From Paenibacillus_F chitinolyticus_A (lineage in GTDB: Bacteria; Bacillota; Bacilli; Paenibacillales; NBRC-103111): a stretch of 64,000 nucleotides of DNA. Below are positions 50,869 to 60,481 of this stretch, piece by piece; position 1 is the first letter of the stretch; each line of letters starts with the position of its first letter. Below the pieces are notes generated by a model that was not told the origin of the DNA, ran no database searches, and saw only the letters and a list, made by a program, of their open reading frames with translations. Location: NCBI RefSeq assembly GCF_045038035.1, contig NZ_CP173427.1, forward strand, positions 1 through 64,000. The letters are read 5' to 3'. Position numbers and translations under genes: made by a program.

Positions 50869-52431
50869 ATGATGACGGAAAAATCCATCAAAGAGCGGCT
50901 CCGTCTAGGTTTTATGCTGGCGGGACGTTATGTTTCCCCGGCTCTGCTGGCCGCTTTGGGTGTTCTGCTGATCACCGGCTTCGCCTTGTTTGTTCCTCCT
51001 TATATCGGAGTAGCCGATAACGGGGACTTTTTCCGCAGCATCTACAGTGAGGGCCTTTATTTCAATCTGCCGGATTACGACAGCCAGCGCTTCGGCTATT
51101 TCGTCAAGCAGTACGGCATTTACCAGTACTTTAACGAAAACGGCACGACCATAGTGTCCTCCCAGTCGCTCTTCATTAAAGCGGCGCTCCTGCTAAACCA
51201 GCTTCTGTTCAGCTCGGTTGTGTTCGACATCCGCTTCCAAGCGCTGCTCTTTACGCTGCTTCTGACGGCTGCCGTGTACCTGCTGGTGGAAGCTTTGACC
51301 TGGAAAGTAGCCAGGAAACACGGCTATCTCATCGCGCTCCTGGCCATATTTATGTTCGGAGACACGGGGTACACCGCCTACTTCAGTTCCTTCTTCGGGG
51401 AAAGCATCGTGTACGTCATGATGCTGTTCGTCTTCGCGTCCTGGCTGCTTATGTACCGCAAAAGATACAACGATTACGCGCTGCTGGCCCTGTTCGTCAT
51501 AAGCACGCTTATCCTGACGACCTCCAAGCAGCAGAACGCCCCGGTCGGCATTATCGTCGCCTGCATGGCCGTGGTCCTCCTATGGGTCCGCAAAGAGAAG
51601 CTCTTCCGGCTGCTTACGGCGGGATCGCTGGTGCTGCTGTTCGTATCGGGAGTGGCCACTTACGCCATGATTTCCAAGGAATTCGTGAACATTAACCAGT
51701 ATCACGCCATGACTCGCGGGGTTCTGATGCAGTCCGCGAATCCCGAGGATACGCTGAATTCGTTCGAGATCGACAAGCAGTACGCGATCCTGAAAGGCAG
51801 CATCTTTTACGAGCCTTACGCTACCGTGGACGTGAATTCACCCATGCTTGAAAAAGATTTTTACAGCCGCTACGGATTCGTTTCCATCCTGACTTACTAT
51901 GTCACTCACCCGGACAAGCTGAGTTCCATGCTGAATGTGGCGGCCAAGGACGCTTTTACGATCCGACCTACCGCGATGGGGAACTATGAAGCCTCCGCCG
52001 GAAAACCGTTCGGGACGCATGCGGGTTTCTTCTCCGGCTACAGTGTGATGAAGAAAGGATTGTCGCCGAAGACATACGGATTCATCGTGATCTGGATTGT
52101 CGTGCTCGTGGGTTTGTACATGCCTTCGTTTCTCGCCGCTTTCCGCGCCCGCGACCCCCGTCTCGCCCAGCGCCTGATTCTGATCGTCACGATGATTTTT
52201 ATCGGCTTGGCGGGAATTCTCGTCTCGATTATCGGGGCGGGGGACGCGGATCTCGCGAAGCACGAATTTTTGTTCACGGTCGCGTTCGATCTCGTCACCT
52301 TTATGGCGGTATCGGATATTTTAAGCCGCCGCCTGATGCGTAATCACGAGTACGCGGCGGATGAAGCGGATAAGATCCGCACCGGGACCGGGAAAGGTGG
52401 GAACGCGCTTGCGCAGCATCCAAGCCTATAA
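50869..52431 (+). CDS. Polytopic membrane protein, GT-C glycosyltransferase-like
   Basis: 520 residues from ATG 50869, 7-8 bp after GGAAGG. About ten to eleven membrane helices. The first outer loop has YIGVADNGDFFRSIYSEG, an acidic motif like those in GT-C lipid-linked sugar transferases, in particular WsfD-type glycan transferases of S-layer biosynthesis as I remember them. Later hydrophilic loop (about 275-375) contains VNINQYHAMTRGVL. No counterpart exists in B. subtilis ydaJKLMN, so this gene is an addition to the operon, possibly adding a side sugar outside. It overlaps the next gene by 23 bp. Confidence 0.6.
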   Translation: MMTEKSIKERLRLGFMLAGRYVSPALLAALGVLLITGFALFVPPYIGVADNGDFFRSIYSEGLYFNLPDYDSQRFGYFVKQYGIYQYFNENGTTIVSSQSLFIKAALLLNQLLFSSVVFDIRFQALLFTLLLTAAVYLLVEALTWKVARKHGYLIALLAIFMFGDTGYTAYFSSFFGESIVYVMMLFVFASWLLMYRKRYNDYALLALFVISTLILTTSKQQNAPVGIIVACMAVVLLWVRKEKLFRLLTAGSLVLLFVSGVATYAMISKEFVNINQYHAMTRGVLMQSANPEDTLNSFEIDKQYAILKGSIFYEPYATVDVNSPMLEKDFYSRYGFVSILTYYVTHPDKLSSMLNVAAKDAFTIRPTAMGNYEASAGKPFGTHAGFFSGYSVMKKGLSPKTYGFIVIWIVVLVGLYMPSFLAAFRARDPRLAQRLILIVTMIFIGLAGILVSIIGAGDADLAKHEFLFTVAFDLVTFMAVSDILSRRLMRNHEYAADEADKIRTGTGKGGNALAQHPSL

Positions 52432-53959
52432 AATCAGCCTGCCGCTTCTGCTCCTGCTCGTTCTGCTGCTGATTCCTTTGCCTCACGCGTCCGCTGCCGG
52501 GTCCCAGCCCGTCAAGGTGCTGCTGCTCTACGACAGCTTGGCCAAAGGGACGCCGCGCGAGGGTAATGTGACGGTGCTCCAGCAGCAGCTGGCCTCCTAC
52601 CGTACGCAGGTTACCCTGTCGAGTATCGACCGGTACAAGCAGGGGACGATGCAGGCTTACGCCCATGTCATTACCGTCGTCAACGACGGGGATCTCCGGA
52701 TAAGCAACCAGGCGTATCTCGACGATTTGTCCGCCTATCCGGGAGCTTACCTCCATGCGGGCTATCAACTGCCCGCTAAGGTCCGCGACAAGCTCTCTGC
52801 CGCAACGGAAAAAATCAGCCGCGACACCGCCGAGATCGCCGCGGACAAGCGGACGCAGGCGAACATCCCGGTCCGCGATATCGAAGTGCTGACGCAGACA
52901 AGCGGAAGCGCGTATGGCACGATTACGCTCGGCGGAAGCGGGCGCAGGGCGCCCTTCAGCGCCGAGGCGGGCGGAACGGCGTATGTCCCTTATTTTCAGA
53001 AAGGGAATTTGAGCGAGCTGGCCATGGCCTCCGTGTTGAAGAAGTGGCTAGGTATAGAGGAGGACGGTCAAGCCTACGTGGTCCTCAAAGAAATATATCC
53101 CTTCTCCGATCTGGATCTGCTGGAGGAGACGGCGGACAGGCTGTACGGAGCCGGAATTCCTTTTGCGATCAGCATCCGGCCCGTATTCGGCAACACCGAC
53201 TTCCCGGCTATGCAGCGGTATGCGGAAGCGCTGAAGTATGTGCAGACCCGCAACGGAAGCATTCTGGTCAACGCTCCGGTCGTGCTGGACGGAGTGAGCC
53301 GGGAGGGCGGCACCCTGCGGGAGAAGATGAACGGGTTTATCTCCGTTCTGGCTAAGGACGGGGTGGCTCCGCTCGGCGTCGGCACGGAGATGTACTGGGC
53401 GTACGACAAGGAGTACGCGAAGTCGGGTCTCGGCTTCTTCGATTCCGCGGTTCTTTTCCCGGACGTAAAGACGCTGTACATCGATCCGTCCGATACGTCG
53501 AAGCCTTTCGCGTCCGCCCCGTACAGTATGCCGATGAGCTTTCTCCGGCAGTTCGGCGCCGCGGACCGGTCGGTACCCGCCTTCCCGATGGATACCGCCG
53601 TCGTATATGACTTTTTCGGGAGCAAAGAAGAGATGGAAGAGGCTGTCGGAACGCTGGGGTCCTCCGGAATCCCGTTCGCGGATTATAAAGCCGGAAGCCA
53701 TGAGGTGAAGGCGGGAGATACCGTAATCGCTTCGTCCCGCGGAACCGTTACGATCAACGGCAGTCCGGTCAATACGGAATATACGCCCAAAAAAATCAGC
53801 GCCGATTATGAATACGAGAAGAAACAGCAGCAGAGCCTGGCAGGGGCATTCAGCGTTCAGAACCGCATTTTTATCATCATTATTATGGTGTCCCTAGTCG
53901 TCTTCGGAGGTTTGATCGTGGTCGGATATCGTCTGTACCGCAAAAAATATTTGAAATAA
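52409..53959 (+). CDS. ydaL: DUF2334/YdaL-like exported deacetylase-fold protein
   Basis: 516 residues. The TTG at 52409 follows GGGAAAGGTGGG and gives a clean signal peptide (LRSIQAYKISLPLLLLLVLLL ... ASAAG); an ATG at 52361 is the alternative. The protein has VKVLLLYDSLAKG, a middle domain with FSDLDLLEETADRLYGAGIPFAISIRPVF and TRNGSILVNAPVVLDG as in the polysaccharide-deacetylase-like DUF2334 fold, and a C-terminal membrane helix (about 487-509). YdaL in B. subtilis is encoded in the c-di-GMP-controlled exopolysaccharide operon. Probably modifies or guides the polymer outside the membrane. Confidence 0.78.
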   Translation: MRSIQAYKISLPLLLLLVLLLIPLPHASAAGSQPVKVLLLYDSLAKGTPREGNVTVLQQQLASYRTQVTLSSIDRYKQGTMQAYAHVITVVNDGDLRISNQAYLDDLSAYPGAYLHAGYQLPAKVRDKLSAATEKISRDTAEIAADKRTQANIPVRDIEVLTQTSGSAYGTITLGGSGRRAPFSAEAGGTAYVPYFQKGNLSELAMASVLKKWLGIEEDGQAYVVLKEIYPFSDLDLLEETADRLYGAGIPFAISIRPVFGNTDFPAMQRYAEALKYVQTRNGSILVNAPVVLDGVSREGGTLREKMNGFISVLAKDGVAPLGVGTEMYWAYDKEYAKSGLGFFDSAVLFPDVKTLYIDPSDTSKPFASAPYSMPMSFLRQFGAADRSVPAFPMDTAVVYDFFGSKEEMEEAVGTLGSSGIPFADYKAGSHEVKAGDTVIASSRGTVTINGSPVNTEYTPKKISADYEYEKKQQQSLAGAFSVQNRIFIIIIMVSLVVFGGLIVVGYRLYRKKYLK

Positions 53960-53969
53960 GGAGCTCTCC

Positions 53970-55223
53970 ATGACTATCTCAGACTACCTGATGGTAATAG
54001 CGGTCTTGTGCATCTGGTCCCTTCTTCTTGTTAACGTTCTGCTCATTATCGCGGGCTACTTCTATTACGTGCAAACCGAGAGAGAGCCTATGCCGGACAT
54101 TCCGGCGGGAGAAGAGCCTTTCGTCACGATCATGGTCCCGGCTCACAACGAGGGCAAAGTGATCAGCCAGACGGTGGAAGCGCTGCTGGCATTCGATTAC
54201 CCCCACGACCGGTATGAAATTATCGTGATCAACGATAATTCCTCGGACAACAGCGCGGAATTGCTGGCGGGCATCCAGGCGAGGAATCCCCGGCGCAATC
54301 TCATCATTATCAATACCGATTCCGTAACGGGAGGCAAGGGAAAATCCAACGCGCTCAACCTGGGATTCGTGCAGAGCAAGGGCGAGCTGATCGCCATTTA
54401 CGACGCCGACAACACGCCGGAAAGAAAAGCGCTGCGTTACCTGGTGGCGGAAATCACGAACGACGCTTCCCTCGGGGCCGTCATCGGCAAGTTCCGCACC
54501 CGCAACCGGGACGTGAATCTGCTTACGCGCTTCATCAACATCGAGACGTTGTCGTTCCAGTGGATGGCGCAAGCCGGCAGGTGGAAGCTGTTCAAGCTGT
54601 GCACCATACCCGGCACCAACTTTATTATGCGGCGGCATATCGTGGAGAGCATCGGGGGCTGGGATGTGAAGGCGATCGCCGAGGACACCGAGATCAGCTT
54701 CCGGATTTACATGATGGGCTACCGGATCAAGTTCCAGCCGAAGGCCGTCACGTGGGAACAGGAGCCGCAGACCGTCAAGGTGTGGTTCAAACAGCGGACC
54801 CGCTGGGCCAAGGGCAACATTTACGTGATCGTGAAGAACTGCAAGCTGCTCTTTCACCCCGAAGCGAAGAGGATCCGGTTCGATATCCTCTATCTGTTGT
54901 CGATCTATTTCCTCCTGGTGACGGCGCTCGTGACCTCCGATGTTCTGCTTGTCCTCAATGCGCTGGGTTATGTACATACGACCATCGCAAGCTTCAGTAC
55001 GTTTTTATGGCTGCTGGCGGTCACGCTGTTTGTAGTAGGCACTTATGTCACGTTAACTACCGAAAGAGGTGAGATGAACCTCTCCAATGTCTGGATCATC
55101 ATGCTCATGTACGTATCCTATTGCCAGATGTGGATGGCGGTCGCCGCTTACGGCCTTTATAACTATTTCAAGGATCAACTTTTCGGCCGGGAAGTAAAAT
55201 GGTATAAAACCGAACGCTATTGA
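53970..55223 (+). CDS. ydaM: Processive GT2 glycosyltransferase (YdaM-like synthase)
   Basis: 417 residues, ATG 9 bp after AAGGAG. One N-terminal membrane helix, then a GT-A domain with VMVPAHNEGKVI, VINDNSSDNS, YDADNTPE (DxD), AEDTEISFRIYMMGY (TED equivalent) and the processive motif QRTRWAKGN, followed by three to four C-terminal helices. It resembles BcsA/YdaM polymer synthases but has no PilZ domain, so c-di-GMP must act through another protein, most likely the degenerate GGDEF protein of this operon. It makes and exports a beta-linked polysaccharide. Confidence 0.9.
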   Translation: MTISDYLMVIAVLCIWSLLLVNVLLIIAGYFYYVQTEREPMPDIPAGEEPFVTIMVPAHNEGKVISQTVEALLAFDYPHDRYEIIVINDNSSDNSAELLAGIQARNPRRNLIIINTDSVTGGKGKSNALNLGFVQSKGELIAIYDADNTPERKALRYLVAEITNDASLGAVIGKFRTRNRDVNLLTRFINIETLSFQWMAQAGRWKLFKLCTIPGTNFIMRRHIVESIGGWDVKAIAEDTEISFRIYMMGYRIKFQPKAVTWEQEPQTVKVWFKQRTRWAKGNIYVIVKNCKLLFHPEAKRIRFDILYLLSIYFLLVTALVTSDVLLVLNALGYVHTTIASFSTFLWLLAVTLFVVGTYVTLTTERGEMNLSNVWIIMLMYVSYCQMWMAVAAYGLYNYFKDQLFGREVKWYKTERY

Positions 55224-55269
55224 GGCGCTTAGGAAGATTTCAACGAAAAATCGAGTACAGGAGAATTTC

Positions 55270-57360
55270 ATGATGACTATGAAAAAATGGCTGCTGTTCA
55301 TCTGCCTCTTATCGGTATTCGCGGCCCAGTTCGGCCAGGGCGCCGCGGCTGCTCCCGCGAATGGGGAAGCGCGCACTTATCAGACTGCATTCACCGAAAG
55401 CGAAGCATCCTTGTCGGGTGCGGTAAGCTCCAAGCAGAAATATTTCGAACTGATGGATTACTGGAATGTGGAGACTGTCAAAATCAATCTGGACTATCAG
55501 GCCACGCAGCTGGCTAAAGAACTGATATCCAGTGTCACTTTATCCGTAAACGGTCATGCGTTTCATTCCTTCCGCCCTGTGGCCGCCGATAACGGGCGCC
55601 AGCGGTTGTCGGTATCCGTGCCGAAAGAATGGCTCAAGAAGGGCAGCAACATGCTGGAGATAACCGGCTACATCCGTACGGTCGATAACGAGGTCTGCGC
55701 GCCTGACGATGCGCCCGATCACTGGCTCAGCCTGTTTACGACATCGAGCATCGATGTGGCCTACACGAACGCCGAGCTGAAAGCGGCCATCAACGATTTC
55801 AGTCACCGTTTCGCGGGACTGGATACGGTCGGCGCCGGACAGAGCGTTCTGACCGTACCGGATAACGGCGATCCGGCTGAGCTGGAGACGGCCGTATACG
55901 CGCTCTCCGGCTTCGCCAAGGCGAAGAAAAACGCGGACAAGGATATTCCGCTGCTGCCTTACCGGGCCGATGTGCTGATGGACAAGCAGGCGGTTGTCCT
56001 CGTCGGGCTGTACGACCGGCTTCCGGAAGGAATCAAGGGGCTGCTGAGCAAGCAGGATTACAACACGAAGGCCGTCGTCCAACTGGTGAACAAGGACACG
56101 CAGCCGACGCTGGTCGTGACCTCCCAGAATCCGAAGCTGCTCGTTCAGGCCGGCCGCTTCGTCGCCAATCCGTCCCTGATGGAGCAGATGGACAGCGACC
56201 TGAAGGTCGTCGAGGAGAGCACCGATGTAGCGACTCCTCCCGTTGCTTACAGCACCCAGGTGACGTTTACCGAGACGGGCGACGAAGTGAGGGGGCCGGG
56301 CCATCAGGAGAAGACTTATTTCGTATCTCTGCCGACGAACCGGTCCATCGCGGATGCCGGGCAGATCACGCTCGATTTCCGGTATGCCCAGAATCTCGAC
56401 TTTAACCGTTCCCTGGTAACGGTCTCCATTAACGGAATTCCGATCGGAAGCAAAAAGCTGACGAAAGAAATGGCGAACGGAGACAAAGCGGTTTTCGCGA
56501 TTCCGTCCAACGCCGCCGTATCCGGAAACTTCTCCGTGACGGCCGCTTTTGACCTGCAGATGGTCAGTGCCGCCTGTACGCAGAACGGCAATCAGACGCC
56601 ATGGGCCTTCCTTACGAAGGATTCCATGATCAATTTCAAAACCAAGGACCGGACGGATATGCTGTTCAACAACTATCCGTATCCGTTCCTGCGTGACGGA
56701 GTGTACAACCGCGTAGCGGTCGTGCTTCCCGAGGCGAAGGATGACTACACGTACCGTTCTGTCTCGAATGTGTTCAACCTGCTGGGCCAATATGCCAGCG
56801 GCAACACCGGGGACGTCCGTTTTTACAAGGATACGGCTGGCTCGGATCAGTTGAAAGATTCGAACATTATCGCCATCGGGACCTTTATCGACAACAAGCT
56901 CATTCAGGAAAACAACAAGAATCTATACTTCAAGTACGATCCTAAGGGCGACGGCATTCTGTCTAACGAAAAAATAAGCATAGAAACCGAGTACGGAAAG
57001 CGGCTGGGAACGCTCCAGCTTCTTGCGTCGCCTTTCCAGGCGGGCAACGGGTTTCTGGCCGTAACGGGAGCCCGTGCCGAAAACTATTACCTGGCTTCCA
57101 AGCTGATCGCTAACGAGAATGCCAAGTGGAAAGTATACGGCGACGGCGTCATCACCGATAAGGACGGCAGCGTCAGCGCCTACCGCTTCAAGAAAGAAGC
57201 GGGCGAGGGAGACCAGTCCCTGGTGAAGGACGTGCTGCAGCGGGGCGACGTCCTCGGCTTCCTGGTCGCTTTCGTGCTGGTAGCCGCTCTTGCGGTTCTC
57301 TCGCTGATCCTGCTGATCCGCAAACACTTGAAGAAGAGAGGTGGCCGCGATGAAAGTTAA
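55270..57360 (+). CDS. ydaN: BcsB-like exopolysaccharide export protein (YdaN-like)
   Basis: 696 residues. Signal peptide (about 1-30, cut near AAAAPA), a long extracytoplasmic part with two repeated jelly-roll/flavodoxin-like halves as in BcsB (SVTLSVNGHAFHSFRP, EWLKKGSNMLEITGYI; later ITLDFRYAQNLDFNRSLVTVSINGIPIGSKKL), and one C-terminal membrane helix (about 665-687). BcsB partners BcsA and guides the polymer. AGGAGAA precedes the ATG. Overlaps the next gene by 11 bp. Confidence 0.85.
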   Translation: MMTMKKWLLFICLLSVFAAQFGQGAAAAPANGEARTYQTAFTESEASLSGAVSSKQKYFELMDYWNVETVKINLDYQATQLAKELISSVTLSVNGHAFHSFRPVAADNGRQRLSVSVPKEWLKKGSNMLEITGYIRTVDNEVCAPDDAPDHWLSLFTTSSIDVAYTNAELKAAINDFSHRFAGLDTVGAGQSVLTVPDNGDPAELETAVYALSGFAKAKKNADKDIPLLPYRADVLMDKQAVVLVGLYDRLPEGIKGLLSKQDYNTKAVVQLVNKDTQPTLVVTSQNPKLLVQAGRFVANPSLMEQMDSDLKVVEESTDVATPPVAYSTQVTFTETGDEVRGPGHQEKTYFVSLPTNRSIADAGQITLDFRYAQNLDFNRSLVTVSINGIPIGSKKLTKEMANGDKAVFAIPSNAAVSGNFSVTAAFDLQMVSAACTQNGNQTPWAFLTKDSMINFKTKDRTDMLFNNYPYPFLRDGVYNRVAVVLPEAKDDYTYRSVSNVFNLLGQYASGNTGDVRFYKDTAGSDQLKDSNIIAIGTFIDNKLIQENNKNLYFKYDPKGDGILSNEKISIETEYGKRLGTLQLLASPFQAGNGFLAVTGARAENYYLASKLIANENAKWKVYGDGVITDKDGSVSAYRFKKEAGEGDQSLVKDVLQRGDVLGFLVAFVLVAALAVLSLILLIRKHLKKRGGRDES

Positions 57361-58204
57361 TCGTAGTTCGCTTCTATCCGATATCGCTTTTCTGGGACTG
57401 CTGGTGCTGTGCAACGTTTGCGTCGCTTTCACCGCCGGGGACCCGAACAGGTACGTGGAAAATCTGATTTTCCTCAATCTCGCTTTCTTCTTTGTGGTAG
57501 TCACTTACTTCACCACGGTTACAGCCGGGCTCATTCTGAACATCGTGTTCATTTTCGGGTACGGGACCTACATTCTGTATGAGACCGTAACCCGCGGAGA
57601 GACCATCGGCGTATCGACTTACTTCTGGCTGATCATGACGCCGGTCCTGACGGTGGTTATCTGGCTCTTTACGACGGCGACAAGGCAGCTCCAGGCCGAG
57701 AACGACGATCTGCAGAAGCAGAAGACCCGGCTGGCGACGCTGGACGAGCGGACGGACCTCAAGAACAGCATCGCGTTCCGGAAGGATGCGAGTGTGTTCG
57801 CGGGGATCTCGACCCGGTATAACATTCCGCTGACGCTGCTCGTCATCAAGGTGAAATACTGGAACGAAATCCGCCCACTCATCGGCGATGAACAGCTTGC
57901 GGAGGCCATTATCGACGTATCCAAAATCAGCCAGGCCAGCATCCGGACCAACGATGCCTTGTACTTGCTGGACAAGGAAGACGCCACATGGGGGCTGCTG
58001 CTGTTCACGGACCGTGACGGGGTCAAAGTCGTAATGGAACGGATCAAGCAGAGCCTGGAAGAGTTCAACACCCGGGATTTTGCCCAGAAATACAAGGTCG
58101 ACCTCAGTCTGAAAATGGGCGCTGTCCAGTATCAGGCGGACACGATCGACTCGCCGATCGACTTTATCGTCCAGGCGAAGAAACAGCTGGAGTATGACGT
58201 TTAG
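57350..58204 (+). CDS. ydaK: Degenerate GGDEF protein with c-di-GMP I-site (YdaK-like)
   Basis: 284 residues from ATG 57350 (AGAGGTGG upstream). Four membrane helices (about 10-110), a short coiled coil (about 112-140), then a GGDEF-fold domain. The catalytic GGDEF is replaced by DKEDA (residues 208-212), so it should not make c-di-GMP. Five residues before it lies RTND (199-202), a perfect RxxD I-site at the canonical distance. This is the arrangement of YdaK and Listeria PssE, which bind c-di-GMP and switch on the synthase. It is last in the operon and followed by a strong terminator. Confidence 0.88.
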   Translation: MKVNRSSLLSDIAFLGLLVLCNVCVAFTAGDPNRYVENLIFLNLAFFFVVVTYFTTVTAGLILNIVFIFGYGTYILYETVTRGETIGVSTYFWLIMTPVLTVVIWLFTTATRQLQAENDDLQKQKTRLATLDERTDLKNSIAFRKDASVFAGISTRYNIPLTLLVIKVKYWNEIRPLIGDEQLAEAIIDVSKISQASIRTNDALYLLDKEDATWGLLLFTDRDGVKVVMERIKQSLEEFNTRDFAQKYKVDLSLKMGAVQYQADTIDSPIDFIVQAKKQLEYDV

Positions 58205-58218
58205 GAGCATGATAATAA

Positions 58219-58258
58219 AAACACGGCACGCTGAGCAACTCAGCGTGCCGTGTTTTTT
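58219..58258. terminator. Strong terminator between operon and convergent MFS gene
   Basis: A 17-bp perfect stem (58219-58235 with 58239-58255), tiny CAA loop, T-run on the plus side and A-run on the other, so it can serve both genes. Confidence 0.9.
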
Positions 58259-58324
58259 GTATAGAGGCCGGGCTTCGGGGAGAGATTGACTCTTACCGCC
58301 TGTGCCTAAAGCGGGGGGAAGTAG

Positions 58325-59527
58325 TTAACTCGAAGCTGTTTCCCGAAGAGCCGTTTTGCCTTCAAGCAGCAAGCTCCAGCCGGTCAGAACAACGGCGGCC
58401 ACGACCATGATACCGCCCACCCAGGTGGTATGGATCAAGCCCATCCGTTCGGTAACGATCCCGCCCAGGTAAGCGCCGATGGCGATCCCGGCATTGAACG
58501 CCGCGATATTGATCGCGGATGCGACATCAACCGCTGCAGGAACATAGCGCTTGGCGAGCGACAGCACGAAGACCTGAAGCCCGGCCACGCTCATAAAGGC
58601 GAACAGCCCCATCAGAATGACGGTGATCAGTCCGGCTGCCTTGTACGGGGCCGTAAAAGCAAGCGCGAATAGGACAACCGCCTGCAGGAGGAACATGACA
58701 AGCAGGGCAGGCAGAGGCTTGCGGTTCGCGGCTTTGCCGCCGATCACGTTGCCTACGGCAATGGCGACTCCGTAAACGAGGAGCAGCAGGGTGACGGTAT
58801 TCTCCGCAAAGCCGGTGACGGTATGCAGCAGCGGAGACAGGAACGTGAATACGACGAAGGTGCCGCCGTAACCCAGCGCCGTAATGACGAACATCAGGAG
58901 CAGCCGGCCGTTCGTCACGAGCTTCAGCTGATCGCGGAACGTGGTGCGGGCTCCCTTCGGCAGCGTGGAAGGGATGAGCAGGCTGTTCGCGATGAAGGCG
59001 ACGACGCCCACAACGACGATGGCCGCAAAAGCGAGCCGCCATCCCCACTGCTGGCCGATGAAGGTGCCGATCGGCACGCCGGTAATGGTCGCCACGGTCA
59101 GTCCCGTGAACATGATGGAAATCGCGCTGGCACGGCGGTGTTCCGGCACGAGATCGGCCGCGATGGTCGAGCCGATGGACATGAAGACCCCGTGGGCCAG
59201 CGAAGAGACGATGCGGGCGGCAAGCAGGACGCCCATGGTCGTCGCGCCGGCCGCCAGGCTGTTGCCGATGATGAAGACGACCATAATCCACAGGAGCAGC
59301 TTTTTCCGCGTCATCGTGGAGGTCAGGGACGTCAGGATCGGGGCGCCGAGCGTAATTCCGAGCGCATACATGGATACCGTAAGTCCCGCTGTCGTCAAGG
59401 AGGTCCGCAAGTCCTCCGCAATCAGAGGCAGCAAACCTACGCTGATAAACTCGGTGGTGCCTATGGCAAATGCGCTAATGGCCAGGGCCAATAGAGCGAG
59501 CGTGCTTTTTTGTGAATCGGCAATCAT
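58325..59527 (-). CDS. MFS transporter, DHA1 (12-helix) family
   Basis: 400 residues from ATG 59527 (GGAGAGGGAAC upstream), twelve helices. Motifs: ALAISAFAIGTTEFISVGLLPLIAEDL typical of the AraJ/YdhP/Cmr-type exporters, ARIVSSLAHGVFMSIGSTIAADLVP, and GLTVATITGVPIGTFIGQQWGWR (motif C). Probably a proton-driven efflux pump for drugs or sugars. Divergent from an HxlR regulator with shared operator region. Confidence 0.88.
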   Translation of the reverse strand: MIADSQKSTLALLALAISAFAIGTTEFISVGLLPLIAEDLRTSLTTAGLTVSMYALGITLGAPILTSLTSTMTRKKLLLWIMVVFIIGNSLAAGATTMGVLLAARIVSSLAHGVFMSIGSTIAADLVPEHRRASAISIMFTGLTVATITGVPIGTFIGQQWGWRLAFAAIVVVGVVAFIANSLLIPSTLPKGARTTFRDQLKLVTNGRLLLMFVITALGYGGTFVVFTFLSPLLHTVTGFAENTVTLLLLVYGVAIAVGNVIGGKAANRKPLPALLVMFLLQAVVLFALAFTAPYKAAGLITVILMGLFAFMSVAGLQVFVLSLAKRYVPAAVDVASAINIAAFNAGIAIGAYLGGIVTERMGLIHTTWVGGIMVVAAVVLTGWSLLLEGKTALRETASS

Positions 59528-59651
59528 GGTTCCCTCTCCTATCGGTTCAGAATTCCGGGTATAATTGGAAGTCTGTTATTTGAACGAGCGGTATGGTGCA
59601 TACCGGCCGGTGAATGCTATTATGGGGGATAGAGTCTCGCAAGAAAAGAAC

Positions 59652-59689
59652 GTACTTTTAAGTACTATAGGCACCTTAAAGTACTATAG
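59652..59689. promoter_or_regulatory. HxlR operator region between divergent genes
   Basis: A palindrome GTACTT-TT-AAGTAC (59652-59665) and two direct copies of AAGTACTATAG (59660-59670 and 59679-59689), 19 bp apart. The spacing equals about two helical turns, so two regulator dimers could bind on one face. Lies between the MFS and HxlR genes. Confidence 0.6.
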
Positions 59690-59723
59690 TATCTTTGGGA
59701 GACTATAAGGGGAGGTCCGCAAC

Positions 59724-60125
59724 ATGACGACAAAGAAGAAATACAATATACCGGTCGAAGCGACTTTGGAGATTATCGGGGGAAAATGGAAGTGTGTGAT
59801 TCTTTGCCATTTGACGCACGGGAAAAAGCGCACCAGCGAGCTGAAGCGCCTTATGCCGGCGATTACGCAAAAAATGCTCACCCAGCAGCTGCGAGAACTG
59901 GAGGACGACGGAGTTATCAAAAGAACGATCCACCAGGAAATTCCGCCTCGCGTGGATTACGAGCTTAGCGAATACGGGTGGGGGCTGCAAAAAATTCTTG
60001 ATTCTCTATGCGCCTGGGGCGAGAAACACATCATTAAAGTATACGGCGACAAGTCGACCGTCCTGGAAGACAGCTTTCTAAACGAGAAAAGCTTTGATAA
60101 GGAAGAAGAGCCGCCGGCAAGTTGA
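59724..60125 (+). CDS. HxlR-family transcriptional regulator
   Basis: 133 residues. Classic HxlR winged helix: VEATLEIIGGKWKCVILCHLTHGKKRTSELKRLMPAITQKMLTQQLRELEDDGVIKRTIHQEIPPRVDYELSEYGWGL. Two cysteines (about 27 and 93) could act as thiol sensors as in HypR/YodB, though this is only inference. GGGGAGG precedes the ATG. It likely controls the divergent MFS pump through the repeats at 59652-59689. Confidence 0.9.
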   Translation: MTTKKKYNIPVEATLEIIGGKWKCVILCHLTHGKKRTSELKRLMPAITQKMLTQQLRELEDDGVIKRTIHQEIPPRVDYELSEYGWGLQKILDSLCAWGEKHIIKVYGDKSTVLEDSFLNEKSFDKEEEPPAS

Positions 60126-60156
60126 CATAACATAGGAGGACGTCTACAATAGTTCT

Positions 60157-60450
60157 ATGACTATCGAACAATTAACTGTGGAAGACGAGCGGCGGGTCAA
60201 GATTTTTAAGGCATTGGCCGAAGTGAAGCGAATCGAAATGATCCGGTATCTTCACCGTCATGATCGCAGCAATACGTGCGGGGAAATTGGCGAGTCCGTA
60301 GGCATGGACAAATCGAACGTATCGTATCATCTGAAGATTTTGTATGAAGCCGGCCTCATAAAAGTGATCCGCAGCGGCCAGAATAAAACGAGCGAACTGC
60401 GGAGAGACGTGTTTCATCAGTTTTTGCCGGGTTTCTTGGACAGTTTGTAA
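60157..60450 (+). CDS. ArsR-family transcriptional regulator
   Basis: 97 residues. Winged helix: RVKIFKALAEVKRIEMIRYLHRH, TCGEIGESVGMDKSNVSYHLKILYEAGLIKVIRSG. No metal-binding Cys cluster (one Cys). GGAGGACGT lies before the ATG. The start codon itself lies inside an ATAGT...ACTAT dyad, so the protein may block its own transcription. It is followed by a strong palindrome and an oxidoreductase gene on the same strand. Confidence 0.85.
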   Translation: MTIEQLTVEDERRVKIFKALAEVKRIEMIRYLHRHDRSNTCGEIGESVGMDKSNVSYHLKILYEAGLIKVIRSGQNKTSELRRDVFHQFLPGFLDSL

Positions 60451-60481
60451 AATGGCCGGGAAGCCTGTATTTTTTGGTCCA

